Counted from the first letter of the stretch, positions 37,091 to 51,300 are shown. The stretch is 64,000 bases of DNA from Diphasiastrum complanatum (GCA_029204225.1 CM055101.1:40091961-40155960); one strand, 5' to 3'. Notes: a model not told the origin generated them from the letters alone. Program-made: numbers and translations.

Positions 37091-37240
37091 ACCAATGAAG
37101 ATCGACCATACATATTATCAATCGAACTTGAAGCACAAAAGATTGTGCATCCACCTCAAGTATTGAAGGTCCCACCACCCAATTGCAAATTGTTAAATAG
37201 ATGCATGAGGCAAGATCAAATCTAAAAAATCAACATCATA

Positions 37241-37280
37241 TCTAATGTACTCTATACATGTCTAATGTACTCTATACATG
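37241..37280 (+). repeat. 20-bp perfect tandem duplication
   Basis: Two exact adjacent copies of TCTAATGTACTCTATACATG. Confidence 0.9.
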
Positions 37281-37610
37281 TTAGGGTAGAAGGGTAATCG
37301 TACTCTTACGAGGCCAAGCACAACAACCATGCCAATTGGCATAGTTTCCCAAACAAAATAATGTGTGGTGCCCTGTTTGTCAAAGCAAACCATATCACCA
37401 ATGAGTGCCCTTCAATGCACCAACAACTTATCCAAAGGCCACTCCCTAAAAAATGATTCCATTGGTCATGATACAACTAAATGAAATCACAATTTGTGCA
37501 CACACTTCTTCAGATGATGCAATACCAGATTGCCCACAATTATAGCAGAGAAATTTTTTACAATTTTCAACCATTGCCCCCCAACCACATAGATTGTCAC
37601 TTCCTATATC

Positions 37611-37704
37611 TACACTACTCTAGCCTTAATTGTACAAGCTCCTAGGCTACAAATAAATACACTACTCTAGCCTTGATTATACAAGATCCTAGGCTACAAA
37701 TAAA
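37611..37704 (+). repeat. 47-bp tandem duplication
   Basis: Two adjacent copies (37611-37657 and 37658-37704) starting TACACTACTCTAGCCTT and ending CTACAAATAAA, with a few mismatches. Lies just before the long hairpin. Confidence 0.85.
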
Positions 37705-37730
37705 TACAAAAATTCATGGGTATTGCATGA

Positions 37731-38001
37731 ATTGTGGAAAAATTGGGATCTTTAGATATTTGCCTCTTTAGATGCAACTATGGATTTAATCGTTTGTGTT
37801 CCAGCTCTCTTTTCCCACTCCATGGAGGTTGAATGCTGAAGATGATTCAGTTACTAAATGATTAAGACTCGGAAGACCATTCTATAAATGAATCATCTTC
37901 ACCATTCAACCTTCATGGAGTGGGAAAAGGGGGCTGGAACGCAAACACCTAGGTCCAGAGGTGCATCAAAAGAGGCAATTATCTTGTCCCGATTTCCACA
38001 C
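37731..38001. repeat. long imperfect hairpin (inverted repeat, ~115-bp arms)
   Basis: Left arm 37731-37849 and right arm 37889-38001 are reverse complements over about 115 bases with scattered mismatches; the loop is about 39 bases. Inner stem bases GAAGATGATTCA / TGAATCATCTTC pair perfectly, as do TTTTCCCACTCCATG and its partner. A transcript would fold into a single long stem. It could be a young MIRNA-type or siRNA hairpin, or an inverted duplication without RNA function. Confidence 0.8.
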
Positions 38002-39109
38002 CATAGTGTGCATCTATTGGGAGAAGAATAACAAGCTGCAGGATTGTTGCAGTGAAGTGTGCTAAAATCTAATTTTTTCATGCTATGAAGAGTTCCAAAT
38101 AACACAACCATAAGAGATAAAGCAACAATTACAACAATTGAACTTTTAAAGAGACATAGAAGACCTCCACATAAGAGTGCAATAGTTGAACAACATTGAA
38201 CTTAGTAACATAACAAGTTTGCTTTCTCAAGAGCATAACAATTTGAAAAACAATCAAAATAAAGGTTAGTGTGGCTAATGTGCTAGGCATGAGACAAGTT
38301 GCTCGTGATTTTCACGACAGAATCCAGTTTAGTTTGTTCATGCTTTTCTAATGAGAATGAATTAGAGTTTGCCTATTTGTTCTCAAACTGATCTTGAAAG
38401 CATCCAGCTAACTACGTTACATCTTGATGGTTGAGGGGCTACTTGGTGGCATATTTCAAGCCAATATCCTTCTTGAGAGGCGCTATGTAGTTGGTTTGAT
38501 TTTTTTTCAAGCTTTACGGTAGGGTATGATTGACCCTCAATGATATATATGGCAATGTTATATTTTTAGAAGCTTAAAACACACTAGAGAGTTGGACTCA
38601 TCTTGAGCTTGTTTTCTTGATCTCTCTTATCTTTTTTTGGATATACACTAAGATGAGCTCATTTTTCATTTTATTGCTGGTTTGTGTTTATGATACAATG
38701 TAGCCTCTTCTTCACCTCTCTCTTGATCACATGTTATGTCTTTCGAGTCTACATTGCACTATAAGTACTTTGGCTAACTTTGTAGTTAGTATGTTTTAGT
38801 CAATTACCAACCACATGACTTGTTATTACGTCTTGTCCTAATCTACTCTCCTAGTCCACGTCCTTTTCTCATCTCCTTGACCTACATTTTTAGTCATCTT
38901 CCTCCTAATGAGTAGGTCCAAATAAATGAAAAACGCTTATGTTTTCTTATAACTAGAAATGGCTGCCCTCCAAGCTTTTGAGTTCATGTCCACCAATGCC
39001 TCCAAAAAGCCCTCCAAGGTGCCTTTAATCCAAAGTCCCTAATATCTGGTGGGTAAATGACCCCGCTGCTGGGCTTCATTCCCAACGAGTGGACACACTT
39101 CATCTGTGA

Positions 39110-39113
<4 letters not shown>
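38002..39113. other. no gene seen; upstream region of the plastid SDR-like gene
   Basis: No recognisable frame or element. The last few hundred bases should contain the promoter and 5' leader of the gene starting at 39182. I cannot pick a TATA box with confidence. Confidence 0.4.

Positions 39114-39145
<32 letters not shown>
39114..39145 (+). repeat. (GA)n tract just upstream of a start codon
   Basis: About 32 bases of GA repeat ending 36 bases before the ATG at 39182, probably in the 5' leader. GA tracts here are potential GAGA-binding (BPC-type) sites in plants; that role is inferred. Confidence 0.9.
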
Positions 39146-39148
<3 letters not shown>

Positions 39149-39181
39149 AGATTCTCTTCTTGCTTGTTTTATTTTCCGTGG

Positions 39182-39373
39182 ATGGCAGCAATTTTTCACA
39201 ATGCTGCATCGTTACCTTCTTCTTCGGCTTCATCTTCATCTTCAGCTGCAGGCAGACTCTTTTGCACCTTCATTCCATGCCAACAATCTTCATTTCTTCC
39301 GGAGCCTCAAATGGGAGCAAGCTCACTTACTACATCCTCTGCCAATGGGCTATGTCAATTTCCTTCTACTAAG
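39182..39373 (+). CDS. exon 1 of the SDR-like gene (transit peptide)
   Basis: 64 codons from ATG 39182; opens MAAIFHNAASLPSSSASSSS. Ends AAG before GTAAAATC, phase 0. The upstream in-frame region has no ATG, so this start is chosen. Exon 2 at 39654-39725 follows a short 280-base intron. Confidence 0.6.
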
Positions 39374-42300
39374 GTAAAATCTTTTCTGGTGAATAGTCTT
39401 TTGGCTCTTTCAAAAGTAAGACAAGCATTTGCGATTACAAAAAGGACTTTTTGTTTATACCATATTGATTTTATAATTTTTTTCTGGCAACTGTGTCTTG
39501 CAATCCGTGTGAAGCATAGAGGAACTTTCTAGAATTTCAATAGAGATTATAGGGGATGTGTTGGAATTTTGGTCAGCAATATAAAAGCCACTGGGCTAGC
39601 TTTTGAGACTGTGTAGGACCTGATGGTAATTAAAACTGTCCTTGCGTGTGCAGAATGTTCTCAGAGGTCCAAGGCGACTCCGACTTGCGTGTGAAGCTCC
39701 TGAAGTAGAAAAATTAGACAATAAAGTATGCTTGAATTTCATGAAATTTGTGTTTGATTCGAAGAAAGTTCATTCATATTTACAACATCGGCCAATATCT
39801 TTAGAGGTTGTTAAGCCTCAAGACATGTTATTGATATATTGTTGAAATTAGTTGTTTATGTTCTCTTCAAATATAAGTTACAACCAAGACTGAAGGCTTG
39901 ATAGTAGAAGTTTCGTCTGAAACATGTAAAACCCATTTTGAGAAGAATTTTGACCTCTAAGCTTTTGATTAGATTTTGATGAATATGACTGACGAAAATC
40001 TGTCCTGTGGTTGATATGGCCAATGAGATGCAAAAGTAGGAATAACTAGTAAAAAGAACAACACAACTAGGTAACCCAATTTTTAATTTTTTTTTTTTTT
40101 AAGATTCTTACCATCTTGTTCCTTTTTGAATCCAAGAACGGAAGCAACTGGTATAAAGTCTAGATGAACAAAGATGACAATTTGCAAATGTACATGATAG
40201 AGGGCCCTCAATGAAGAAATAGTAAAAGTACTCTCTACCTTGGATTGACGACTTTTTTTACCAACTAAAAGGTGCCAAGTGGGCCTTTATGGTATGTACA
40301 AACAAATTCAAGATGTTTTAGAAATTGCATTCCTCTCAGGATTCGATCATTTTGAGTACCTTGAGATGTGTTTTCATTAACCAATTTTCTTGCGTACACG
40401 TGTGGGTTTTATGAATAAATTTTGTAAACCTATCCCAATCGATTTGTGGCCTTTTTTTTGTGATATCCTTGTGTATAGTCACATTTATTCGAATAAAATT
40501 GATATAGACACCTTGTCTTAGAAATACTTCATAAAAATCAGTCATATGTACAAGTTTTCTAAGTGTGAGTTTGGTAAAATAAAGGTGGACTATTTGTGAC
40601 AAAGAATTAATACGAAGGAAAACAAGCTTTGGAAGACGAGTTAACATGCAAACAAAGCATTCATGCATTGGAGAAGGAGAGAAGGTAGGGTAGAGCAGAG
40701 GCTTTATTAATGTCTTTTCCATGCCAAAGGCATATAAGATTGAAGAGTACATCAAAAAAATAGATGGAAACTAGACAAAATGATTCGGTCAAACAAAACT
40801 AAAAAAAACCAACTAAGAAGAGAATAATGGCCAGGATTATATGGTATGAAGACCGTTTACAGGTTCAACTAGACATCTCTTCAATTTTCTAACTCAAACT
40901 CTAAGCTTGATCAATCTCGGATATCACACTTTTATTAACTAGAGGCTTACGATCTACAAATTTGATAGTACCATCACGGTACCAATAGATAGAGCTTTTT
41001 GTCTTGCTTTCTTGCATTCTTGGACTTGGATAAAGGTCAAATCTTTATCCAAAAAGATTTTGGTATTTTGCAATTTAGGTCTTTTCCCCAGGACTTCACG
41101 CTGGTGAGACATAGAGGTGAAGTGGATAACAAGAGTATCTGGTCCTCTGATGTGAACATTAAGGGCCTTGACGACTCTCGGTGAACGTGGTTGAGATAAA
41201 CGAAGGTAAAGGCGGAGGTGGAGAGACTGTATTACCTGTCCAAATATCTAGGAAGGATAGGACAACTTGTACAATCGGTATCCATAAAGATGGATCTGTA
41301 GTAAAGGGCCTTCACTCCAAGCTGCCCCTCCCAAACTCTACGTGTATAGGATATGTATATAAAATGCCGAATATAGTGATGTGTGCCCTCTGGAAGTGAC
41401 GATAAAGAAATACCGATGTAGTCAAATAGCCTTCCTGCCTGAGAAAACCACGAGAGGTGAAAACCCTGCTGTGGAGTAATCGTGATGAGGTGAGTGATCA
41501 TAGGCCTTCTTTTTACAGTGGAGTGTGTTTCGATAAGTACGGTTTATGTCACGAATAGAAGGAAGTGAGTTGGCATAAGCATATTTAAGATGGTTATGAA
41601 GCTAGCGACATTCATCATCATACCAAGGTTGACTTGGGTTTTGAAGGTGTTAGTTTTTGTTCTGGATTTTGTGAATGGAAAAGAAAGGGAAGCTGCAGTA
41701 TGTAAGGCATTGGTGAGGAAGTTAGATTGTTGTTCAATGGTGGAGTTATGTGGAAATGTTGTAGAAGGGAGGTTAATGAAGCCTGATAAGCGGGAATGTA
41801 TGAGTTCTCAAAGCGATAATTTGGGGCATGAGGAAAAGATGGGTGGGAAGTATGAGTGACCGTGGGTTGTGTTCCTAAATGGAAAGAGAGAAATGAATGA
41901 TCAGATAGAGTAGTACGTGTGAAGGCAGTAATATGAGAGAGAAGAGAGGGTGATTCCATGAGGTAGTCTACCACACTATGGCCGCCGCTATGAGGGTGAC
42001 AAGTGAAGTCACTGGAAGAAGGCCACCTGGCGAGGCCATTGAAAATGGCAAGCTCGTGGGCTTCTCCTAACTTTAAAAAGTACTCTCCATAATCTGTGAT
42101 AGGCCCGTCCTCATTTGCAGAATGTCTCAAAAGCCCAAGCTCATCACTATTAATGCTCTAATACGTAAAGGATCCTGGTCCACATCATGAAATGAAGTCT
42201 GACGTGATCCAGTCCTGACATTAAAGTCCCCTATCAATAAAATATGTCCTCTACCATAAAACCTGATGATATCACCAGACAAATCCATGTATGGAGAGCC

Positions 42301-45300
42301 ATCCCTGTCTGAGAAAGAAGATGTATTTGGTGGAAAATAAGAAACTACAATATAAATGTCCTTGTCCAAACCTATGGGCTCCCCTCTGAGTCTGATCCAT
42401 ATGTATTTGGAGCGATTATCTTTGTGAACCACCTCAAGCACTCTCTGAGCCAATATATTTCACCTGGCCATCTCTATAGATTACTCGTCTTCATAATGCT
42501 TTAGTTTCCTCGAATGCCTTCTTCCTCTCTGTCACTTGCATGAATGTGAGGTCATCATCCAAAAATACTTTTGTGTCCTTCAGTTTGTTTTTAAGTCTCA
42601 AAACTGACCGCCTCTCCTCAAGAGTTTTAAAATGAATAATTAATGTAGTCTTTTTGGTTCTCCAAGCTCTCTCCATTCCTTGTGTAGTGTGTCCTAAGGT
42701 GGTTTCCAAAAATCTAGTTGCCTCTTGAATGGCATCTTGCGTGTCAACAATACCCCTTACTCTCACATTGAGGGCTTTTTGATCCCTCAACTTCTCTTCA
42801 GAAATGGTGGCTAAAATAAAAGTGGACATATGTGTCTTACCATCTGGATCTGAGACGCCCAGGTTCGCGTTGTTTCCTTGTGCTGGACCAGTTCTTGTTC
42901 CAATGCTTGGATCTTCATCACCGTTTCTAAAGGTTTGCCATTGGTCTGGATACCTTCTTTATATGCTACGAAGTCCCGTTTCGGTTGTCAATTTTCTTCT
43001 CGAATCAGCTTCAACTCATCCAATATCTTCTTCTCCGACTGTTCGAGTGACATGACTTTGAACTTTAACAAATTCTTCTTACTAATTTGAAAGGTGACTA
43101 ATTCCTGCTTCAGGCTCTGGAAATCTTCTTTAAATTGGTCCAACTGGCAAGATGAGAAAAGCTCCGTTGATCTGGAAGGGGTATATGGGATACTATATCA
43201 TTCATAAGCAAACTCCAAACTCATGACTGAATAAGGAAAGCCTTAGTGGCTAGTTTTACTAAGCAAAAGCTACCTCCCTTCAATTTAACTTGGTGGGAAG
43301 TATGCAATTTCAAATATAAGGGCCCAATTTAAGAACCATGTAGAATAGTCTCAAATGTATTTTAAAGGGGTCTAAAAACGATAAGAATTGTAAGACCCCA
43401 ATAGTTGCAGGTCTATTTAATGTTATATATCTTGTATGGATATAACACTTCCCACTCCCCCAATAAAAAAACATTGCCCTCAATGTGGGCTTATCTACTA
43501 GAGCTACTTTTGTACCGCTATCTGTAGTAATTTTTTGGGTTATAATTTCATGCAAGTGTTGTCAGTGCATAGGCCGAATCCCCTATAGCCACGGAAACCC
43601 ACTTTTAGTATGAGAAAGCTTTGGGCTTCTCTTTGGCATAGAGAATTTTTAGTCTTATTCTAGTAGTAATAAGTACAATGTCAATAAGTAACCATTTGTG
43701 AAGGGGAATCATCAAAGTTGGCAACAACTATAGTGGCATCTGGAAGAGTAGGAATATCTAGAACATCAGGAGTAGGGTTAGTATGTTGACGAATGGTATC
43801 ATAAAGAGCCTGCACTTGTTCTTGCAAAAAAGGAGTGTGAGAAAGAACATCCATAAGTTCCCAAGTAGCTTTGTCGATAAGTCGACCATCCCATTGAACC
43901 AAAAATTGGACAATTCTACGACGCTATCTATGTTGTATCCTAACTTGGAGAATAGCTGCAAGCAGATAAGGAAAGAGGTTAGTATCAGATGGAAAAAAGG
44001 GAGCATGGGGTTCCCTAGGAAAAAGAGAGCTACGAAGGCCTTGGTAAGATAAGAAGAAATTGCAATAGGAGTATCATCATGTGGTTGAGGAATCCCTAGG
44101 AAACTCGGAGAATAGCCATGAGATAGCAAAAATGGAGATATCCCAGTATTACTGTTGACGAAACTATTGTAACTGTATTTTGCAAAACAGAGATGTTGAT
44201 CCCAGTCTTTGCCAAAAGGGGAAACAAAGTTGCGTAAGTAATAGTCGAGAATGGGTTTAAAATCTCAGCTTGCCCATCTGCAGATGAGTGGTAAGTAATC
44301 CTGATTAAAAGCGTTTTTGGGAGGAGACGTTTCAGAAACCGTGTTTCTGAGAAACGCGTTTCTTCTCGCAGAATCGCAACTTTTTTTTTTTTTGAAAAAA
44401 TAGCTTATGGCGAAAGTTTTTTAGGGGAGCAATGGTCAAACCAGCGTTTTGCCTCTCAGAAGTGCAGTAGATGGGGCACAAACAAATCTTATTTTCAATA
44501 GCCATTTGGTTGTTATTTGCTCTGGTTTTCAATAAATGCTCAGGGGGTCCGGGGGGCGGTAGCCCCCTGGTGGGGGGTTTGGGGGGCAACGGCCCCCAAC
44601 GGCAGGGTCCGGGGGCTGCCGGTAGACCCCGGCCCCGACGGTAAGGCCTCTTCATGACTTGGCCTTCCAACTCCCTGAGCGAAAACACACTTATTGGGAC
44701 CATCTGTGATCGTAACAGACAGGCTAGAGAGGTTAGTTTTGAATTTTTATCCTTGACAGAACCTAACATGGATTAATGCACCTGAACTGGACCATCCTGC
44801 ACCCGAAACAGTCGACAAACTACACAATAATTATGCTCTTAATTAGAGCTTTCATCTGATACCCATATTGCCCATAGAAAAACCAAAAAAAAAATATATA
44901 TATAAAAAAACGTTTTTGAAGTTTTTTTAAAATTTCAGAAACGCGTTTCTGAACCGCGTTTCTGAACGCGATTCTGAAACGTGTTTCAGAAACGCAGTGC
45001 AGATATGATCTAGGATATGCATTACCTCTGTCCAAAAAGTGGAAGTTGTGAACGTGTGTCACGATCTGTGAAAATAGGAGGAAGACCATGCAAATGAAAT
45101 ATTTTGGATAAAAATAAACAGGCACACTTTGGTTCAGTAATGGTGGCATGGACAGCTGAAAAGTGAGCTTATTCAGAAAAATGATCAACAATCACTGAAC
45201 AAGTATCATGACCTTGTTGGGTGTGATTTCAAGAACGAGAGTAAATTTAATCCACAGAAATATCAATCCATTGTTGATGAGGAATAGGCCAAGACTGAAG

Positions 45301-48300
45301 AAGACCGCCAGGTTTAGAATGAGAATATTTATTGCGAGCATAGAACTGGCATGAACGATTAAGCTTGAGAGGATCGGGTTTCAATTGTGGCAAGAAAAAT
45401 GGTTTGATGCGTCCAAAGGATTTTTGAATACCATAATGACCACCAACATGTGAAAGACGTGCATCAGATAAAATGTGAGAACGTTTATCAAGAATACCAG
45501 GGATGCAAAGAGTACCATAATGATACAGGTGATGATCAACAATAGTATGGGCCTGATAAGGCATGCTGGAAGGAGGCTAAGCTGTAGGATAATGAGTTTA
45601 AAATCTGGACATGTAGAATAAGCATCAGCAAGATGATCAAACCCATCAAAATGAATACTAGTAAGGCCGTGGATAGATGTTGGTAAGCGTGAAAGGGCAT
45701 TAGCACCAGCATTACTTTTACTAGACCGATAATGAAGGTCATAATGAAAAGCCTATAAGAACTGTATCCAACGACATTGTTGATCATTAAAAGTCGTTTG
45801 AGAATGCAAATATTGCAAAGACTGATGGTCAATATAAGATCAAATGTATGAGATGATCTGAGCATGGAATTCACTGGTCCATATCCTAAAATTTTAACCG
45901 CAATAGTTTTCTTTACAAAAATTATTTTATGCACCTTATTAAAATTATGTCCTCCAAGAAAATGAGACAGTTCCTTGATTGCCATAACCATAGTTTCACC
46001 ATGTTGATAAAACTTCAAATTACACCATTTCTTAAGAGCATACACAATGGCGAGCAATTCTTTCTTATGTGTAGAACAATGTGTCTCATAAGACCACAAA
46101 GGACATAACATTATGAGAAGTCGCAAGGCCAGTAGAAATTCCAATGGGTAAAACTCAAAACTCATATAAATCAAAAGAGGTACGAAAAGCAGTCTTATGT
46201 TCATCCCCAGGATGAATATGAATATGATGGTAATTGGAACAAAGTTCAATTTTAGAAAAGGCAGAGGTCGTACGCAACTGGTCAAAAGATACGAATGGTA
46301 AGGCGATTAAGAGCACGATAATCTATACAAAGACGTTAACCATCTTTTTTTTCAACCAGGAGAACAGATTTTGACTAGGAGTAATGAGGCCTTGATGTAA
46401 TAAGTCAGTAATCTGGGTGCAGCTCTCAGCTTGTTGTTGTCTAGTCATGCGATAAGGAGCTCGTGAAGTAGGAGTAGAACCAGGGAGTAAATCAATACGA
46501 TGATTGTATCTTGAACTGGAGGTAGGGACGAAGGCTCACAAAAAAACGTGATGATATTTCGTAATAAAGCCTCGACTGGTAAGGGCATAGCAGAAGCTAT
46601 GCAAGACTAGAAGGCAGAGCATGCACATGTAGTAAAACCACCCCATGAGCTTCGGGTAAGGAACACATAAACCGTCTAGAGGAAATAAGGGAAGAATCAA
46701 TTGCAAAATTGATACCATGAAAGGTATGAAGAGCACTATCATGAATAAATGAAAGAAGTGGCATGAATATGAGATACAACATGTGTGCCAAGAAAAGAAT
46801 GTGTATTGCCAGTGTCAATAAGAGCAGTAAATACTTTGTCGATATTCTGAAGATGACGTGGACTGTGCTTGCCAGCCCAAGTGGCATAGGCAAGGTGAGC
46901 GAGACATTTGGCAGGATCAAGAAAATAAGGAAGAATGGGAGCTTCATTGAGATAAATCTAACACTCGGAATCCTCAGCATCATGAATTGAATGAAAATGA
47001 ACAATAGCTAGCTAAGAAGATGGTTATGTGGAATTTTTTGGAAAAGTGGTATGGCCTTTTACACTTGAAACATAGCTTTTTGGTTCAAATTTCATGCATC
47101 TCTTCATTAGACCAATGATGAAAAACAACAGGACGAGGTGAAGGGGAAGAAAGAGGAGCATATTGGTTAATAGTAGAAGAGCCTGTAATAGGAAATGAAT
47201 TGGTGGTGTGGGAGATAAACTTGGGCGTGGTGGCAACTGATCAGAATACTTATGCTGAAGAGTACTAGCAATTGACATAGCTTGAGATAAGGATATAGGA
47301 TGAAAAGAAGCAACATCATAACGAAGGCTTCTTTAAGGCCAGCAATATATCTAGAAACAATCTCATCACAAGTAATCCAGAAAAAAGATAAGAAAATTCA
47401 ACAAAATGTTCACCATAATCGAGTACAGTACCCGTTTATTGAAGCATATGAAAAAGATCTTGTTGAGTGGTACACCAAGTAGGATCAATCATGACTTAAC
47501 AAAGGGCAGTGGTAAATGTAGTCTAGGCAGCATCAGTGAAAAAGTCAAAAGTCTGCATCCGAAACCATGTATAAGCCCTTAACCACTGAGATGTATGGCT
47601 ACAAGTTGAACTTGCCGAGTAGGAGTGCATGGTGTCAAAGAAAAGTAGGTCTCCATTTTATGGACCAATTAGCAAGCTCATTGCCATCCGAAGAACCACT
47701 ATAAATGGTTAGTTGAACTTTATCACAAAAATCTTGCAATACACTGTTAGGAGCTGGAGGGATAGGAATGGGTGGAACAGGAATGGGTGGATCCAAGAGA
47801 GCAGCTTGGGAAGCATGTGAAGGAGAACGAGGTGAAGGTGGGCGAGCATCAAGAGCTTGTGCAGTGGCAATGCTGATCTGAGAAGTGATATCAGCGACAA
47901 TGCATTGGATATTATCAAGCTGAAAAACATGATCATCCAAGCCCTTAGTACTAGAGGAGGCCTGTGTGGTCGGCATGATAGTAAAGTGATAAAAAAACAA
48001 ACGAGTAGGAAACAATAAGTTCCTCATAAAAAATCAAGAAATAGACATTGTAAAAACTAGGACTAATGCAAACATACCTAAAAATAAAAAAGTGCTAGAA
48101 AATATAAGTGGCATTGGAAATAGTGAAGTAAATGTTGGCAAATAAAAAAGTAAAATAAAATATCAAGAAATGGGCATTGAAAACACATGGGTATGCTGCC
48201 CCAAAAAATTAGCAAGGAGGATTATGCAATGACTAGAACTTAGATAAAAAAACCAGCAAACAATTGCTAATGAAACGGGTGTCAAAATCACCTCCAATCA

Positions 48301-51300
48301 AGGCGCTAGGAAGAACGTTAGGTACTCCCCTGAAAAACCAGTAAGTGAAGTCAAAAATAATCTCAAAAATAGGACAATGGAGCTTTCAAAAATTGGCTTT
48401 TAAAAGCCAACAAACAAATGCTGATGAAAAAGTGCTGAAGCCTCCTCCAAATAGGGTGCTAGAAAGTGCGTGGTACTGCTCAAGAAAATCTGCAAAAACA
48501 ACTGCCAGAAAGATAGCGGTCGCTAAGTTAGCCGACGCAAATGATCCGCCAAAAAACAAAAATTGGAAATCTGCCAAGTGTGGAGCAAAAAATAAGAACT
48601 AGCACTCCTATCAAGGAAGGAAAGTGCTATGATACCAAGTTAAGAATTTATCTACAAATTAAGCATGAAAGATAGCAAGTAGCATTCATAAAAGCCGCAA
48701 AATAATCCTTCACAAGCATTCTCCATCAAAGAAGATTAATGAAATCAATGACTGCCGATAGCTCAAGCAAATTTCTAAGAAAGATCTCCAATACAAAGAT
48801 GGAACTCCCCTACAAAGAGCTCAAGAGTCCAAAGTAATGACTGAATAATGAATAGCCTTACTGGTTATTTATACTAAGTACAAGCTACCGCCCTTCAATT
48901 TAACTTGAAGGGCCCAATTTAGGAACATGTATTTTAAAGGGGTCTAAAAACAATAAAGCACTTCGGGACCCCATAAGTTGCGGGTCTACTTAGTGTCATA
49001 TATCCTGTATGGATACAACATGAATGGGCTTAGAGTAGTAAGTAGAAACATAGAGGAAGAACTATATGCTTATTGGAAACGACCTACCATAGATGTTGTA
49101 TAAAGCAAAGCAAGACTAGGAAGAGTGCTAGTAAAAACTGTAAGTCAAGTGGTATAGATGTTGAACTGATTTGATAGAAGCCAATAATAGCTTGTAGTGA
49201 AGTTGCTATGATAACCTATTGCTTGTAGATAAAGTGTACTGCAAGCAGAATCAATGCTTGTATTAAAGCTATTGTAGATGTATTTAAAATTGTAATATCA
49301 AGTTGGACACACAAAAATCAATAGCATCAACTTGAGCTCTAATTATCTTTTTTATATGGCAAAGAAAAGAGGTTGGAAGGGTTGTTAGGTGGGAAACAAT
49401 TTTCTAATTGCACTACAATGGCCCTTACAAGACTTTTTTGCAAGAGTTAGGGATTTTTGATGGAACACGTGTAGCTTTTTGGGCTAGAGGTTTCCCAAGT
49501 TATCATACTTTATCAACTATTAGCATTTGGGACCTTATGTTAGAATTCAGGTCCGCACTATTTGATTCAATTCAATTGACCCTATACCTTATCGGTTGGG
49601 CCCAAGGGACTCGTCATTTAGTTCCTTAACGTGTATTGACATTTTGGCCTTCTTGGGTGACTTGAAGCCCTTATAGAGACTTAACTTTAATTCTCTGCTA
49701 GTATAAATAGGGCTAGTGGATCTTCATAGGACAGGCAATGAATTGGACAGTAGAACTTAGGCTAGCTTAGAAAACTCATGTTCTTATTTCAAATTTTGTC
49801 ACTTCCAGTTTTATGTGCCACAACTAGTTGTTTCAGCATGTGTTTGAGCAATAGAGTACATTTGTTGCAGTCCATTCTCAATTTTTGTAACAGTCAATAT
49901 TTGCTCTTTTAGCTGTAACAAAGAGACCACACAATATGATTACAAATGTATGCCATTGTGACCAAATTGTCTAGTGATTCTTGTGTTGTAGCCGATCATC
50001 ATTCTTTGTGCTGTACCATACAAGCATCTTGTGAGCTTTGACTTTATTTGATATTGGCAAAACAAGAAAACTAGTAATGCAAAATGCCATATTTGCCTGA
50101 ACTTAATGTTGCTTACAATCTAATCAACTTAATAAAGCTGAGTTCTAATCAAATGTTATCACAAATTTTTTTAATAGCACGAGAAAGCAATTATCGCAAT
50201 AACAGGAGCAACAGGCTTCATTGGGACACGGCTCGTGCAAACTTTGGTAGCAGGTAGGCATGTAAGAAGTTTTACTACTTAAACCTTGAGACATGCTCTT
50301 CTTTAGCTAGCTGTGGTTTTGCTAAATTCATTGGCTACAATTTCTCAAAACCTTTCATTTTGAAATCATGTTTCCCCTTGGTAAAAGTGATACTACGATT
50401 GATGCCTTTGATGCACTTCGTAATGCTTGTCAGCAATGTCAAGATTTCTATCACCATATAATAAATCTGCTAGTATGGCCTTTGTTCTTGAATCCTCACC
50501 AAGTTTATTCCCTAATTGGCATGCACCTCGATTATGGTACTCTTTGCGTTCTCAATACCATTGTTATCCATTATAGCTTCTATGGGTTGCCATTCCTTAC
50601 CAATAGGTGACCATTTTAGTTTCTAGGCATTTGGTACCATCTTTCTTACTAACAAGGAGAACAGGGGCACCAAAAGGGCTGTGACTAGGAACAATGAGAC
50701 CCTCATCTAACAAAGCAGTAATATGGAGCTCAAGCTCATCACGCTCAGATCGAGACATACAATAAGGGGGACGAGAAGGAGGAGCAAAACCAGGACGCAA
50801 GTCAATATGATGGTTCACGTCACGTAATGGTGGTAGCGTCGTAGGTTCTGAAAAGACAAAAGCATACTGATGTAATAAGTCAGAGATCACCTGAGGAACA
50901 GCTGCTGGAATAGAAACTGGAGGAACTGCTACTGCACGCTGAACACATAATAAGGCTGCACAATGAGCCTTCGGTAGGCTGTGAATAAACTGCTTCCCAG
51001 TGATCAACTGGAAGTCTCCCTGAGAATCAATGCCAACAAGTGACTGTGTAACTGCACCATGTACAAATGCCAATGTCTGCTGTGTCAAGTCCAGTGTAAT
51101 GGCTCCAACAGATGCAAACCAATTAGTACCAAGGATAAGATCATAAAGCTCCATAGGAATAATCTAAAGATCTGCCTGTCCAGAAAAATCTCCAATACGG
51201 TATGGTAAACTGTGAAACATCTGAGAACTAGGAAAAGAGTGTGAACTGGCAACCTCAACTGTGAGAGGCTGTGAAGTAGGAACAGGTGAAGCACAGATCC

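Larger units (their letters stand above)
41226..43135 (-). mobile_element. LINE fragment with ORF1 and endonuclease (copy b)
   Basis: Minus-strand order is coiled coil, RRM-like ORF1 domain, AP-type endonuclease, then a linker with IRDINRTYRNTLHCKKKAY. The reverse transcriptase is missing; at about 41226 the sequence switches abruptly to LINE copy a. The upper edge abuts the truncated LTR of the gypsy element at 43.2 kb. Its ORF1 is related to, but diverged from, that at 58.4-59.2 kb. Confidence 0.75.
43212..49020 (-). mobile_element. Ty3-gypsy element in intron 2, minus strand
   Basis: The 5' LTR is 48639-49020 and the truncated 3' LTR is 43212-43447; they share AGGGGTCTAAAAAC and CTGTATGGATA-type segments. 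Primer site TGGTATCATAGC is at 48626-48637 on the minus strand, and the purine tract TTGGGGGAGTGGGAAG lies next to the 3' LTR. Gag, RNase H, integrase and a chromodomain-like end are present in decayed form; reverse transcriptase is nearly gone. A GC-rich TIR element is inserted in its integrase (44319-45010). Its integrase C-terminus matches the fragment at 17.1-17.9 kb. Confidence 0.8.

Noticed and set aside
37241-37704. Tandem repeats as a CRISPR-like array
   Set aside because: Only two adjacent copies each, no spacers, and the context is eukaryotic.
39146-39181. Longer N-terminus for the SDR-like gene starting upstream of 39182
   Set aside because: The upstream in-frame start is TTG; the first ATG in frame is at 39182 and gives a typical transit peptide.
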